NCBI RefSeq assembly: GCF_003990725.2
Contig: NZ_CP030065.1
Coordinates: 236,775-300,774, forward strand
DNA length: 64,000 nt
Direction: 5' to 3'
Source: Halorubrum sp. PV6
GTDB lineage: Archaea; Halobacteriota; Halobacteria; Halobacteriales; Haloferacaceae
Numbering within the stretch: position 1 is the first letter of the stretch; every line of letters starts with the position of its first letter. Position numbers and translations under genes: made by a program. The notes under the pieces were generated by a model. The model was not told where the DNA came from. It saw only the letters and a list, made by a program, of their open reading frames with translations, and searched no databases. Below are positions 53,767 through 60,902 of the stretch, one piece after another.

Positions 53767-55158
53767 TTACGCTCCAAGCGCGGCGACGACGTCGTCGATT
53801 GTATAGAGACGGACATCGTCGCGCTTGCGGGCGGCGTCGTGGATGCTGTCGGTAAATCCACTCCGGGAGAACAGCGCGTATTCGACGGTTCGCGAGCCAC
53901 CGTCCGACGGCTGCCACCGGAGTTCCTCGACGTGGGTCTCCAGGGATGCCAGCGCGCCGTAGTCGAGCGGCGATTCCTGATATTTACACTCGCCGACGAC
54001 GAGCGTGTCTTCGTCAGTGAGCCCGACGACATCGATCTCGTGGTCCTGATACCACCACTGCCCAACATCGACGATCGGCGTCTCGTCGTACAGGGTCCAC
54101 AGGGCCTCACAGCACAGTTGCTCGAAGGCAGGAGCGACGAAATCGGCCAGCTCGGGGTCGACGAGTCGGTCGTAGGCCTCCTCACCGAACTGGTCGTACC
54201 GATCCGCACTCCCGGACAAGAATCGGAACCAAAATCGGAACAGGGGATCCCGAAGTCGGTACTGACTCCGCTTGGATCGTTCAGGTTTCTCAGTCACCGG
54301 CACATGCCGTTCAATGAGTCGGAGCCGAGAGAGCCGATCCAGATACGTCGACAGCTGGTTGTAGTCGATACCTGTCACGCCAGCAATCTCGTTGCGGCCT
54401 GTTGCCCCGCCAGCAATCGCTTCGAGGATCGAGAAGTACCGCGTCGGCTCCGTTAGTTCCATCCGGAGAACGTACTCCGGCTCGTTACGGAGCGATCCGT
54501 GACGAGTTAACACCGTCTGCTGGATGTTCTCGCCGAGGGACCGATCGGCGTCGAGTTCCTCGAGGTAGTAGGGAACACCACCGAACACGCTCCACGCGCG
54601 AACGGCCTCGTCCGCCGTCGCATCATCCGGGAAAAACTCCGTCGCGGCGTCGAACGAGAGTTCACGGATGTCGAGTGTCAAGGATGTCCGCCCGTATAGC
54701 GGACTGTCTCCGAGCAGCGTCGCTTCCTCCATCATGCTGATCGACGACCCGACCAGTACGAACGTCGTCTCCGACTCGTTGAACTCGTGGTCGAACAGCG
54801 CCTGTAACACCGACGGGAGGCTCTCGTCCTGTTCAATCAGGTACGGAAACTCGTCAAGGACGACAATCGCGTTCTGGTCGGCTAGATACCGGAACAGCCG
54901 CTCCCAATCAGGACGGATATCTTCGATACCAGGAACCGTGTCGGCCGCAGCCTCGACAAACTGTTCCAGTTGGAGCTCCTGCGTCTTCTGTCGTGCCTGA
55001 TAGAAGACCGCGTTCTCTCGTCCCTCAAGCGCCTTCTTGACGAGTCTCGTCTTTCCCAGCCGCCGCCGCCCGTACACGACAGCGAGATCCGCGGTCTCCG
55101 AGTCAAACAGGCCGTGAAGCCGATCTAACTCCTCCGAGCGGTTCACGAAGTCTGTCAT
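53767..55158 (-). CDS. Archaeal ATPase with DUF234 nuclease-like C terminus
   Basis: A 463-residue protein of the archaeal_ATPase/DUF234 family. The N-terminal ATPase has a divergent Walker A (VVYGRRRLGKTRLVKKAL) and Walker B AIVVLDEFPYLIEQ. A winged-helix follows (ATGRNEIAGVTGIDYNQLST). The C-terminal PD-(D/E)XK-like module contains EIDVVGLTDEDTLVVGECKY, with the D...ECK pattern intact. Such proteins are common on archaeal mobile elements and their role is unsettled. The upstream 380 bp is AT-rich and includes dyad site 2. Confidence 0.8.
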   Translation of the reverse strand: MTDFVNRSEELDRLHGLFDSETADLAVVYGRRRLGKTRLVKKALEGRENAVFYQARQKTQELQLEQFVEAAADTVPGIEDIRPDWERLFRYLADQNAIVVLDEFPYLIEQDESLPSVLQALFDHEFNESETTFVLVGSSISMMEEATLLGDSPLYGRTSLTLDIRELSFDAATEFFPDDATADEAVRAWSVFGGVPYYLEELDADRSLGENIQQTVLTRHGSLRNEPEYVLRMELTEPTRYFSILEAIAGGATGRNEIAGVTGIDYNQLSTYLDRLSRLRLIERHVPVTEKPERSKRSQYRLRDPLFRFWFRFLSGSADRYDQFGEEAYDRLVDPELADFVAPAFEQLCCEALWTLYDETPIVDVGQWWYQDHEIDVVGLTDEDTLVVGECKYQESPLDYGALASLETHVEELRWQPSDGGSRTVEYALFSRSGFTDSIHDAARKRDDVRLYTIDDVVAALGA

Positions 55159-55265
55159 GGCGCTGAATTAGTGGGTACATAATAAAAATATTCTGAATAA
55201 TCATATTCTAGAATATCATATTCACAGATATCATCAGCGAGTGCGGCACAACGATGTTAACCAGA

Positions 55266-55307
55266 TTAACCAAAAATATGCCGGGGGCATACCGAAATGT
55301 TGGTTAA
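55266..55307. promoter_or_regulatory. Dyad site 2 (TTAACCAACA type)
   Basis: GATTAACCAA (55264-55273) and TTGGTTAATC (55300-55309) are perfect inverted repeats. The 10-bp cores are 22 bp apart. A further GTTAACC lies just left at about 55257, and a short palindrome ATGCCGGGGGCAT sits in the spacer. It lies between the divergent ATPase gene and the RecA-like gene. Confidence 0.65.
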
Positions 55308-55541
55308 TCCGGTGATCAAAGGTGACGGCCATCTCGGAAAGAGTCTTGGAAACAGTTTACCACTCCTCAAGATCCGGAGACAGAGTTCGAATTGACGTTT
55401 TGTAAAGTCCTTTCTGGAAGTCCGGAAGCGCCGCGCCGTCGCTTATTGAGAGTGTGACGAGTTATCGAGTATGGGAGACCATCCACCATCGAACCGAATG
55501 GCGGCCGACAAGCCAACACGGGGGCTGACCGCAATCTGGGC

Positions 55542-56408
55542 TTGGCAGATCGCGCCGAGCCAGCCACTGAAGAGATGCTGCTGCCGTCACTCGACGACGG
55601 CATTACGTTGCTCGACGTAGACGGCGGCCGTGGCGTCCCAATCCTCCAGTCGCTCGTGCTTGACCATCTCCTGTTACACGATGGGCCCGCCTTCTGGGTT
55701 GATGCGAACGGCCACGCGACGACGACGACGCTGGCTCAGATCACACCGAGCCAGCGGTTGCTCGACCGGATCCACGTCGCACGCGGATTTACTGCGTACC
55801 AGCACTACGGCGCTGTCGATAATCTCCCGACGGCAGTAAACCAAGTCATCCAGAAATCGGCCGCCGTCACCAGCACATCCAGTCGACAGTCATCGACTCA
55901 TAGCGAAGACTCGTCTCTACACACCCCGTCGCTCATCGTTGCGCCAGCCGTCGACACCCAGTACCGCAGCGACGACACACTCAGCGAGCAGCACGCAGAA
56001 ACACTGCAAGCGAGAACCCTCGCTCGGCTAGCGACGTACGCCGACAGCTACGACGTCCCGGTACTCGTGACTCGGAGTACGATCGATGAGTTCACAGCAG
56101 CGGTTGCGACGGCCGCCGACCACCATCTTGAGTGTGAGCAAACCCGGATGGGGCCGCGACTCGTCGGTGACGAGTTCGAGACACTCATCTATCCCGTTGG
56201 TGACGGTGCGTACTACCAGACCACGTTCGCCTACTGGCAACAGCTACTCGCTACGCGGGCGACGCAGGTTGGCCTCGAACCGGCGACACCCCCGTCGTCG
56301 ACGTCGAGTCCGGCAGGTGTCGGGACAGGCGTGACCGCTGACGGGGAGACGACGTCGCTCACCGCGAGTCCCTTCCTCGATGCGTGGACAGCACCTGGGG
56401 GGCGCTAA
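55542..56408 (+). CDS. RecA-like protein with degenerate Walker A (PolB2-cluster)
   Basis: A 288-residue protein from a TTG, or 277 from the ATG at 55575 (MLLPSLDDGITLLDVDGGRG). The pattern ITLLDVDGGRGVPILQSLVL, DGPAFWVDANGHATTTTLAQ, SLIVAPAVDTQYR and VLVTRSTIDEF matches a RadA/RecA-type core. The P-loop lacks the GK[ST] needed for ATP binding (GGRGVP), so it is probably a non-ATPase scaffold. It is first in a tight operon with the helical protein and the exonuclease. Confidence 0.65.
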   Translation: MADRAEPATEEMLLPSLDDGITLLDVDGGRGVPILQSLVLDHLLLHDGPAFWVDANGHATTTTLAQITPSQRLLDRIHVARGFTAYQHYGAVDNLPTAVNQVIQKSAAVTSTSSRQSSTHSEDSSLHTPSLIVAPAVDTQYRSDDTLSEQHAETLQARTLARLATYADSYDVPVLVTRSTIDEFTAAVATAADHHLECEQTRMGPRLVGDEFETLIYPVGDGAYYQTTFAYWQQLLATRATQVGLEPATPPSSTSSPAGVGTGVTADGETTSLTASPFLDAWTAPGGR

Positions 56409-56410
56409 CA

Positions 56411-56728
56411 ATGGGACGCACAAACCCGACATATCGAGATGCGCTGCGGGCTATCGAAGACCGCTGGGCGGAGTTCCGACGGGCGCTCCGTCGTCGCGAC
56501 CAACCACGCTTCGACCAACTGTTCGAGTACGCTCGCGAACACGCCGACGCGAGCGGGCTGTTGAACCACCAGAATCCACTGGTGCCGGCGCTGTTCAGTA
56601 TCGATCTCGAACAGGAGGCCACATTAGAAGACCATGAGGAACGTCTCGAAGCGCTCGAACACCGGCTCGACGAACAGCGCATCGATGCGCAAGTATCCGA
56701 TGAAGAAACCAGCGAGCCACCCCAATGA
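56411..56728 (+). CDS. Small helical protein of the PolB2 cluster
   Basis: A 105-residue protein, start MGRTNPTYRDALRAIEDRWA two bases after the upstream stop. It is helical and charged (RRALRRRDQPRFDQLFEYAR; EERLEALEHRLDEQRIDAQV near the end could be a coiled coil). No catalytic motif. Its stop overlaps the exonuclease start (ATGA). A bridging role between the RecA-like protein and polymerase or exonuclease is plausible but untested. Confidence 0.6.
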   Translation: MGRTNPTYRDALRAIEDRWAEFRRALRRRDQPRFDQLFEYAREHADASGLLNHQNPLVPALFSIDLEQEATLEDHEERLEALEHRLDEQRIDAQVSDEETSEPPQ

Positions 56729-57381
56729 GTACACTCGCGACGATCGCATTCGACATCGAGACGACGGGGTTTTCGACGACTGACCAGCTGACTGTCGTCG
56801 GCTTCGACGCCGAGATCGGCTCACGAGTATTCCTCAATACGGACGGGAGTGCGTGTGCTTCAGATATCGAACAGCGCGTGAACGAACATCTCACTACGCC
56901 AGTGACGCTCTCTGTTCATGACGATGAGGACGCGCTGTTGGACGCCGTCAAGACGTTCGTCGATACCACGATCGCACAGCGAGACGTCAAACTCGTAGCC
57001 TATAACGGCGAAACCTGGAAAGGCGGATTTGATCTGCCATTTCTTCGAACGCGGCTCAGTCATCACGGACGCGAGTGGCCGTTCGCTGAGTTGCCGTACA
57101 TCGGCGTGATGGAGGTCTTCTCCTCACGGTTCAATACGAGTGAGAACAGCCTCACTGGAGTGTACGACGAGCTTGTGGCGTCCGGCCACGGCGCAGTCGA
57201 TCCATTTGGAGAAAGTAGCGAAGCGGTCAACGCGTGGGAGACTGGTGATTTCGGAGCGGTCGTACTCCACAACATCGCCGATATTCGACGTACACGAGCG
57301 CTGATGGACGTCGCCGAACGATATTGCTCAAAATCAGACTTTTCGATGAAATCGCTCGACCCAGTGATTAGTGAAGGGTGA
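56725..57381 (+). CDS. RNase H-like 3-prime exonuclease (YprB/RNase_H_2 type)
   Basis: A 218-residue protein with the DEDD exonuclease motifs: D10 and E12 in IAFDIETTGF, N94 to D103 in VAYNGETWKGGFDLPFLRTR, and D186 in AVVLHNIADIRRTRAL. The WETGD before the third motif is typical of the YprB (RNase_H_2) group. All catalytic acids are intact. Because the polymerase of this cluster has lost its own exonuclease residues, this gene may supply nuclease activity in trans. It overlaps the upstream gene by four bases. Confidence 0.8.
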   Translation: MSTLATIAFDIETTGFSTTDQLTVVGFDAEIGSRVFLNTDGSACASDIEQRVNEHLTTPVTLSVHDDEDALLDAVKTFVDTTIAQRDVKLVAYNGETWKGGFDLPFLRTRLSHHGREWPFAELPYIGVMEVFSSRFNTSENSLTGVYDELVASGHGAVDPFGESSEAVNAWETGDFGAVVLHNIADIRRTRALMDVAERYCSKSDFSMKSLDPVISEG

Positions 57382-57414
57382 ATGCGCAGAAACTGTCGAG
57401 GGCCTCGGTCACGA

Positions 57415-57870
57415 TCACTTGCTGTATTTGTCTTCAAGAGCGGCTTCTTGCCGAGCCAGTATTTTGACACCCTCGCGGATCCCTTCGGTCAACACGATCC
57501 GTCCTAGCTCTGTCAGTTCGTAGTATGAATAAGTCTCTTCAGTCCCCGTATTCGGATCGCGTCGGTTCTTGATGAGTGCGACATCCTTGAGCGTCCGGAG
57601 CGGATAGTGGAGCGCATTATCTTCCTCACCAAGTACCATTGACAGTTCGCTGGTGCTGAGTTGATTATTCTCCGCAAGCGCCTCAAGGATCAGATATTGC
57701 TTGGGCTTAGACGCCACTTCGTACATTTTCAAGTAATCGACAAGATCGAATAGGCTGTCTTCAGGGAGTTCAACGTCTAGGTCGAACCCGTTATCGCCCT
57801 CGTTAGAGTCGTCACGCCGTCGGCGCGAACCGCCGTCAGGAATTGACGGTCGGTCGGGCGAGTTAGTCAT
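57415..57870 (-). CDS. Winged-helix regulator
   Basis: A 151-residue protein, start MTNSPDRPSIPDGGSRRRRD (alternative upstream ATG at 57933). Disordered acidic N terminus, then an ArsR-like HTH: VASKPKQYLILEALAENNQL, STSELSMVLGEEDNALHYPL, RTLKDVALIKNRRDPNTGTE. A final helix follows (VKILARQEAALEDKYSK). It converges with the exonuclease gene and is a candidate regulator of the dyad sites. Confidence 0.7.
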   Translation of the reverse strand: MTNSPDRPSIPDGGSRRRRDDSNEGDNGFDLDVELPEDSLFDLVDYLKMYEVASKPKQYLILEALAENNQLSTSELSMVLGEEDNALHYPLRTLKDVALIKNRRDPNTGTEETYSYYELTELGRIVLTEGIREGVKILARQEAALEDKYSK

Positions 57871-58037
57871 ATAAGTCAGTTGGTCCCCTACCATCTTAAA
57901 ATATTTTACTATGGTTGCGGCGAGACCATCCAACTATTTGATCCATCGAGGTGAGTAACTTACAATGGAAGAGCAGTTGATTGTGCTCTGAAAACACGGA
58001 TCCTGTACCGGTACAAGAACCCGTGCCGACAAGGCTT

Positions 58038-58520
58038 CTATGGCGGATTTTCTGCGTCGTTGATCCCATCGAATGTTCCATTCGTATAGGCGTATCGCCA
58101 CCGCTGGAGAATCGCTCGCGTTACAAGGCTTGTCTCAGACACAGCAATACAAGATGGGTCGACAGGACGGCTCGGAGCATCGGGGGGTGAATGGAAGTGT
58201 CGGCGCGGCGCGGCGGGTTTTGGATGACAGTCAAACCGAAAATTTCGGTCTCGGGAATCTGTGTAGTGTGCGGCGTAGTTCCCGGTGAGACTCCACCGGA
58301 CGTCTATCCGGGCGGTTGACGCCGCTCCGACGCCATCAGATAGTTCGACCGAGAGTGTCTGTGGATTCAGTGGGTCGTCCAATGACGCGGTCTGGACCAG
58401 CGGCTCAAGGTCCACGAACAGGTCTCGTATCTCCCGTAATGCCCCGGCGTCAATGGGACCAAACACCTCAGACTGCTCGTCTGGCTGAATATGGTGAGCG
58501 GGGTCTCCGTCGTCGGTCAT
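58038..58520 (-). CDS. Conserved haloarchaeal protein of unknown function
   Basis: A 160-residue acidic protein. The C-terminal half has a distinctive segment FDCHPKPAAPRRHFHSPPDA followed by PSRPVDPSCIAVSETSLVTR and AILQRWRYAYTNG. I recognise the pattern as a recurrent haloarchaeal family found after HTH genes like the one at 58517, but its function is not known to me. Its start overlaps the end of that gene by four bases. The pair looks like a two-component module. Confidence 0.65.
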   Translation of the reverse strand: MTDDGDPAHHIQPDEQSEVFGPIDAGALREIRDLFVDLEPLVQTASLDDPLNPQTLSVELSDGVGAASTARIDVRWSLTGNYAAHYTDSRDRNFRFDCHPKPAAPRRHFHSPPDAPSRPVDPSCIAVSETSLVTRAILQRWRYAYTNGTFDGINDAENPP

Positions 58521-59128
58521 ACGACGATGGATGTATCGTCATTGCCATCGTCATCTGTATCCGTGCCAGTGAGGTGACCAGTTTGACTCACTTCACCGAT
58601 CGCGAGTGTTGCCTGTGCGAGCGCGAGGTTACGTCGCGTCGTTTGCCATTCTGTGAGGAGCGCGCCGTGGTCGCTGTCAGCGTCGTCGATATCCAGTTCT
58701 CGGGCGAATTCCTCGGGTGAATCAACACCGTATTCCTCGCGCCACGCCTGTATCTGCGCCTTCATATCGGCGATACCGGACGCGATCTCTTCGGGCGTCC
58801 GTTCCGCGAGGAGCGACTGGGCGTGTTCAGTGACGATCGCCGTTTCCGACCGTCGGTAGTGCGTCGTCTGACCATCCTGAGATGTCGTTACCTCACCAGC
58901 GCTCTCGAGCGTTCGCAGGTGCTTTCGCGCCGTGGTCGGTGAGACGCGGGCACGCTCGGCGATCTGTGCTGCAGACAGCGGATCGTACACACGAGAGATG
59001 ACTTCGTACACTCGTTCAAAGGGCGTCGTCTCCTCGATCCATTCCTCTTCGACGACGTCGTTCACGTCACGGTGTTCAGTGCCGCCATCCGGGCTCATTC
59101 GGTGGGGCGGGGACGGCTCCTCGGACAT
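58517..59128 (-). CDS. Winged-helix regulator paired with the 58038 protein
   Basis: A 203-residue protein, start MSEEPSPPHRMSPDGGTEHR (the longer frame from 59194 has no such character). HTH: YEVISRVYDPLSAAQIAERA, RVSPTTARKHLRTLESAGEV, TTSQDGQTTHYRRSETA. A helical C-terminal half is SLLAERTPEEIASGIADMKA and EFARELDIDDADSDHG, as in haloarchaeal DUF7342 proteins. Dyad site 3 is 93 bp upstream of the start, so it may bind its own promoter and, before the IS insertion, the divergent polB2 promoter. Confidence 0.75.
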   Translation of the reverse strand: MSEEPSPPHRMSPDGGTEHRDVNDVVEEEWIEETTPFERVYEVISRVYDPLSAAQIAERARVSPTTARKHLRTLESAGEVTTSQDGQTTHYRRSETAIVTEHAQSLLAERTPEEIASGIADMKAQIQAWREEYGVDSPEEFARELDIDDADSDHGALLTEWQTTRRNLALAQATLAIGEVSQTGHLTGTDTDDDGNDDTSIVV

Positions 59129-59220
59129 TATGTGCCAACCAACGGGAGAGCGGCATAATAATCTGTGGGGTAGTATATTGTTCACCGAATTCATGATATG
59201 GAGGATTGTCCACAGCAGTC

Positions 59221-59262
59221 TTAACCAACAGCGATCTGTAGGACGGTCGTTCTGTTGGTTAA
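59221..59262. promoter_or_regulatory. Dyad site 3 (TTAACCAACA type)
   Basis: TTAACCAACAG (59221-59231) and CTGTTGGTTAA (59252-59262) form a perfect 11-bp inverted repeat. The 10-bp cores are 22 bp apart. It is in the divergent region between the HTH gene and, on the far side of the IS insertion, polB2. Confidence 0.7.
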
Positions 59263-59552
59263 CACGCTACCGGATGTTCAGCTAACAAACCCGGAACTGA
59301 TTCTGGAAGTGGGATTAACAGAGCGAACCCGCGAGAGTACGCTGTTTCTGTCAAGACGATCTCCATTCCCTGAAATCCGGAACAGACACGCCGGCAATTA
59401 TACGCGGAGCAGGCGCAATACCATGGCCTTCAGGCCGTGGATACACGCCGTCACTCAGTGACACGTTCCACCGATACCGGCAGGGCTGGATATTCCACGC
59501 CAAACACAGAATTTAATACTATATTTTTATAACTAGTTATGAGCACAGTACG

Positions 59553-60809
59553 ATGCTGGAGACAACCCGTACCTACGTCGCACGCGTCACGAACCAAAGT
59601 CAGGTTCGTGACGACCTCGACCAGTGTGGGTTCTCCGCCTCGAAACTGTGGAACGTCGGACGCTACTACATCCAACAACGATGGGACGACGACGGTGAGA
59701 TACCCGACGAAGCCGAACTGAAATCAGAGTTGAAAGACCACGAACGCTACAGTGACCTGCATTCTCAGTCAAGTCAGCGAGTTCTCGAAGAACTTGCTGA
59801 AGCGTTCACCGGCTGGTACAACTCCGACGATGGCGACAACCCACCGGGCTACCGGAAACGTGGCGACCGACACCCGCGCTCTACCGTGACGTGGAAACAG
59901 AAAGGCATCAAACACGACGCTAAACATGGCCAACTTCGCCTCTCGAAAGGCTGGAACCTGAAGGATAGACGGTCTGACTTCACCCTCGCCGAGTACGAAA
60001 CCCGTCCCGACGTAGAGGTTGAGAACATCCAGCAAGTGCGTGCCGTCTGGAACGGCGACGAGTGGGAACTCCACCTCGTCTGCAAGAAGGAAATCCCCGT
60101 TGAGGACGCACCCGGCGACAACACGGTGGGAATCGACCTCGGTATCAGCAACTACCTCGCTATCGACTACGAGGATGGCCCCTCGGAGCTATATCCGGGG
60201 AACACGCTGAAAGAAGACAAACACTACTTTACCCGCGGCGAGTACCAGACCGAGGGTGAGAACGGGCCGTCGAAGCGTGCGCGGAAGGCTCGACAGAAAC
60301 TCTCCCGACGCAAAGACCACTTCCTCCACACCCTGTCGAAACACATCGTCCAGCGGTGTGTCGAAGAAGACGTAGAGAAGATAGCAGTTGGTGACCTTAG
60401 CGACATCCGCGAGGATGAGAACGGCGACTCGCGGAACTGGGGTGCGTCGGGGAACAAGAAACTCCACGGATGGGAGTTTCACCGCATCACGAACCTGCTC
60501 GAATACAAGGCCGAAGAACACGGCATCCTCGTTGACCGAGTGGACGAGGAGAACACGAGCAAGACGTGTTCGTGTTGTGGGCAGATTCGGGACAGTAGCC
60601 GCGTAGAGCGCGGTCTGTACGTCTGTTCGTCGTGCGAGACGACGATGAACGCGGACGTGAACGGTGCGGTGAATATTCGCCGTAAGATAACTCAGAGTCT
60701 CCCGACGGGGGATATGAGTAACGGCTGGTTGGCACAGCCCGGAGTCTTCCTGTTCGACCGCGAGAGCGGGTCGTTCAACACGAGAGAGCAGGGAGTCTGC
60801 AAACCCTAA
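59553..60809 (+). CDS. tnpB: TnpB RNA-guided nuclease homologue
   Basis: A 418-residue TnpB. The N-terminal HTH region is MLETTRTYVARVTNQSQVRD onward. RuvC-I Asp is D195 (TVGIDLGISN), RuvC-III Asp is D368 (MNADVNGAVNI), and the zinc finger is C339/C342 with C358/C361. The RuvC-II position, usually Glu in an xVxE-x-L pattern, reads AVGDLSDIRED, so the Glu is replaced by Gly280. Nearby acids (D281, E287) might substitute. Full length and without stops, unlike the 31-kb copy. Confidence 0.85.
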   Translation: MLETTRTYVARVTNQSQVRDDLDQCGFSASKLWNVGRYYIQQRWDDDGEIPDEAELKSELKDHERYSDLHSQSSQRVLEELAEAFTGWYNSDDGDNPPGYRKRGDRHPRSTVTWKQKGIKHDAKHGQLRLSKGWNLKDRRSDFTLAEYETRPDVEVENIQQVRAVWNGDEWELHLVCKKEIPVEDAPGDNTVGIDLGISNYLAIDYEDGPSELYPGNTLKEDKHYFTRGEYQTEGENGPSKRARKARQKLSRRKDHFLHTLSKHIVQRCVEEDVEKIAVGDLSDIREDENGDSRNWGASGNKKLHGWEFHRITNLLEYKAEEHGILVDRVDEENTSKTCSCCGQIRDSSRVERGLYVCSSCETTMNADVNGAVNIRRKITQSLPTGDMSNGWLAQPGVFLFDRESGSFNTREQGVCKP

Positions 60810-60857
60810 TATCCCAACGCTCGGGATTCCTCCGCCTTCAGGCGGAGGAGGATGTCA
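60660..60857 (+). ncRNA. Candidate right-end RNA (sotRNA / omega RNA) of the TnpB element
   Basis: TnpB elements, including haloarchaeal IS1341 types, produce a sense RNA overlapping the end of tnpB and reaching the right end. Here it would span roughly the last 150-200 bp to 60857 and include the 60829-60848 hairpin. Its guide would be the flanking bases starting AGCGAGACTCC at 60858, in the polB2 leader. The start is a guess. No transcript evidence is available from sequence. Confidence 0.4.
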
Positions 60858-60902
60858 AGCGAGACTCCGGTGTAGAGACGAGAAGGTGGGTGACTTACGA
60901 AA

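Larger units (their letters stand above)
59412..60857 (+). mobile_element. IS1341-type (IS200/IS605) element, copy 2, intact
   Basis: Left end near 59412 with a stem CATGGCC/GGCCGTGG. The right end holds the perfect hairpin CCTCCGCC/GGCGGAGG (60829-60848) and AGGATGTCA, ending about 60857. A single tnpB and no tnpA, so it depends on another element to move. It has landed 45 bp before polB2 and separates it from dyad site 3. Left boundary approximate. Confidence 0.7.
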
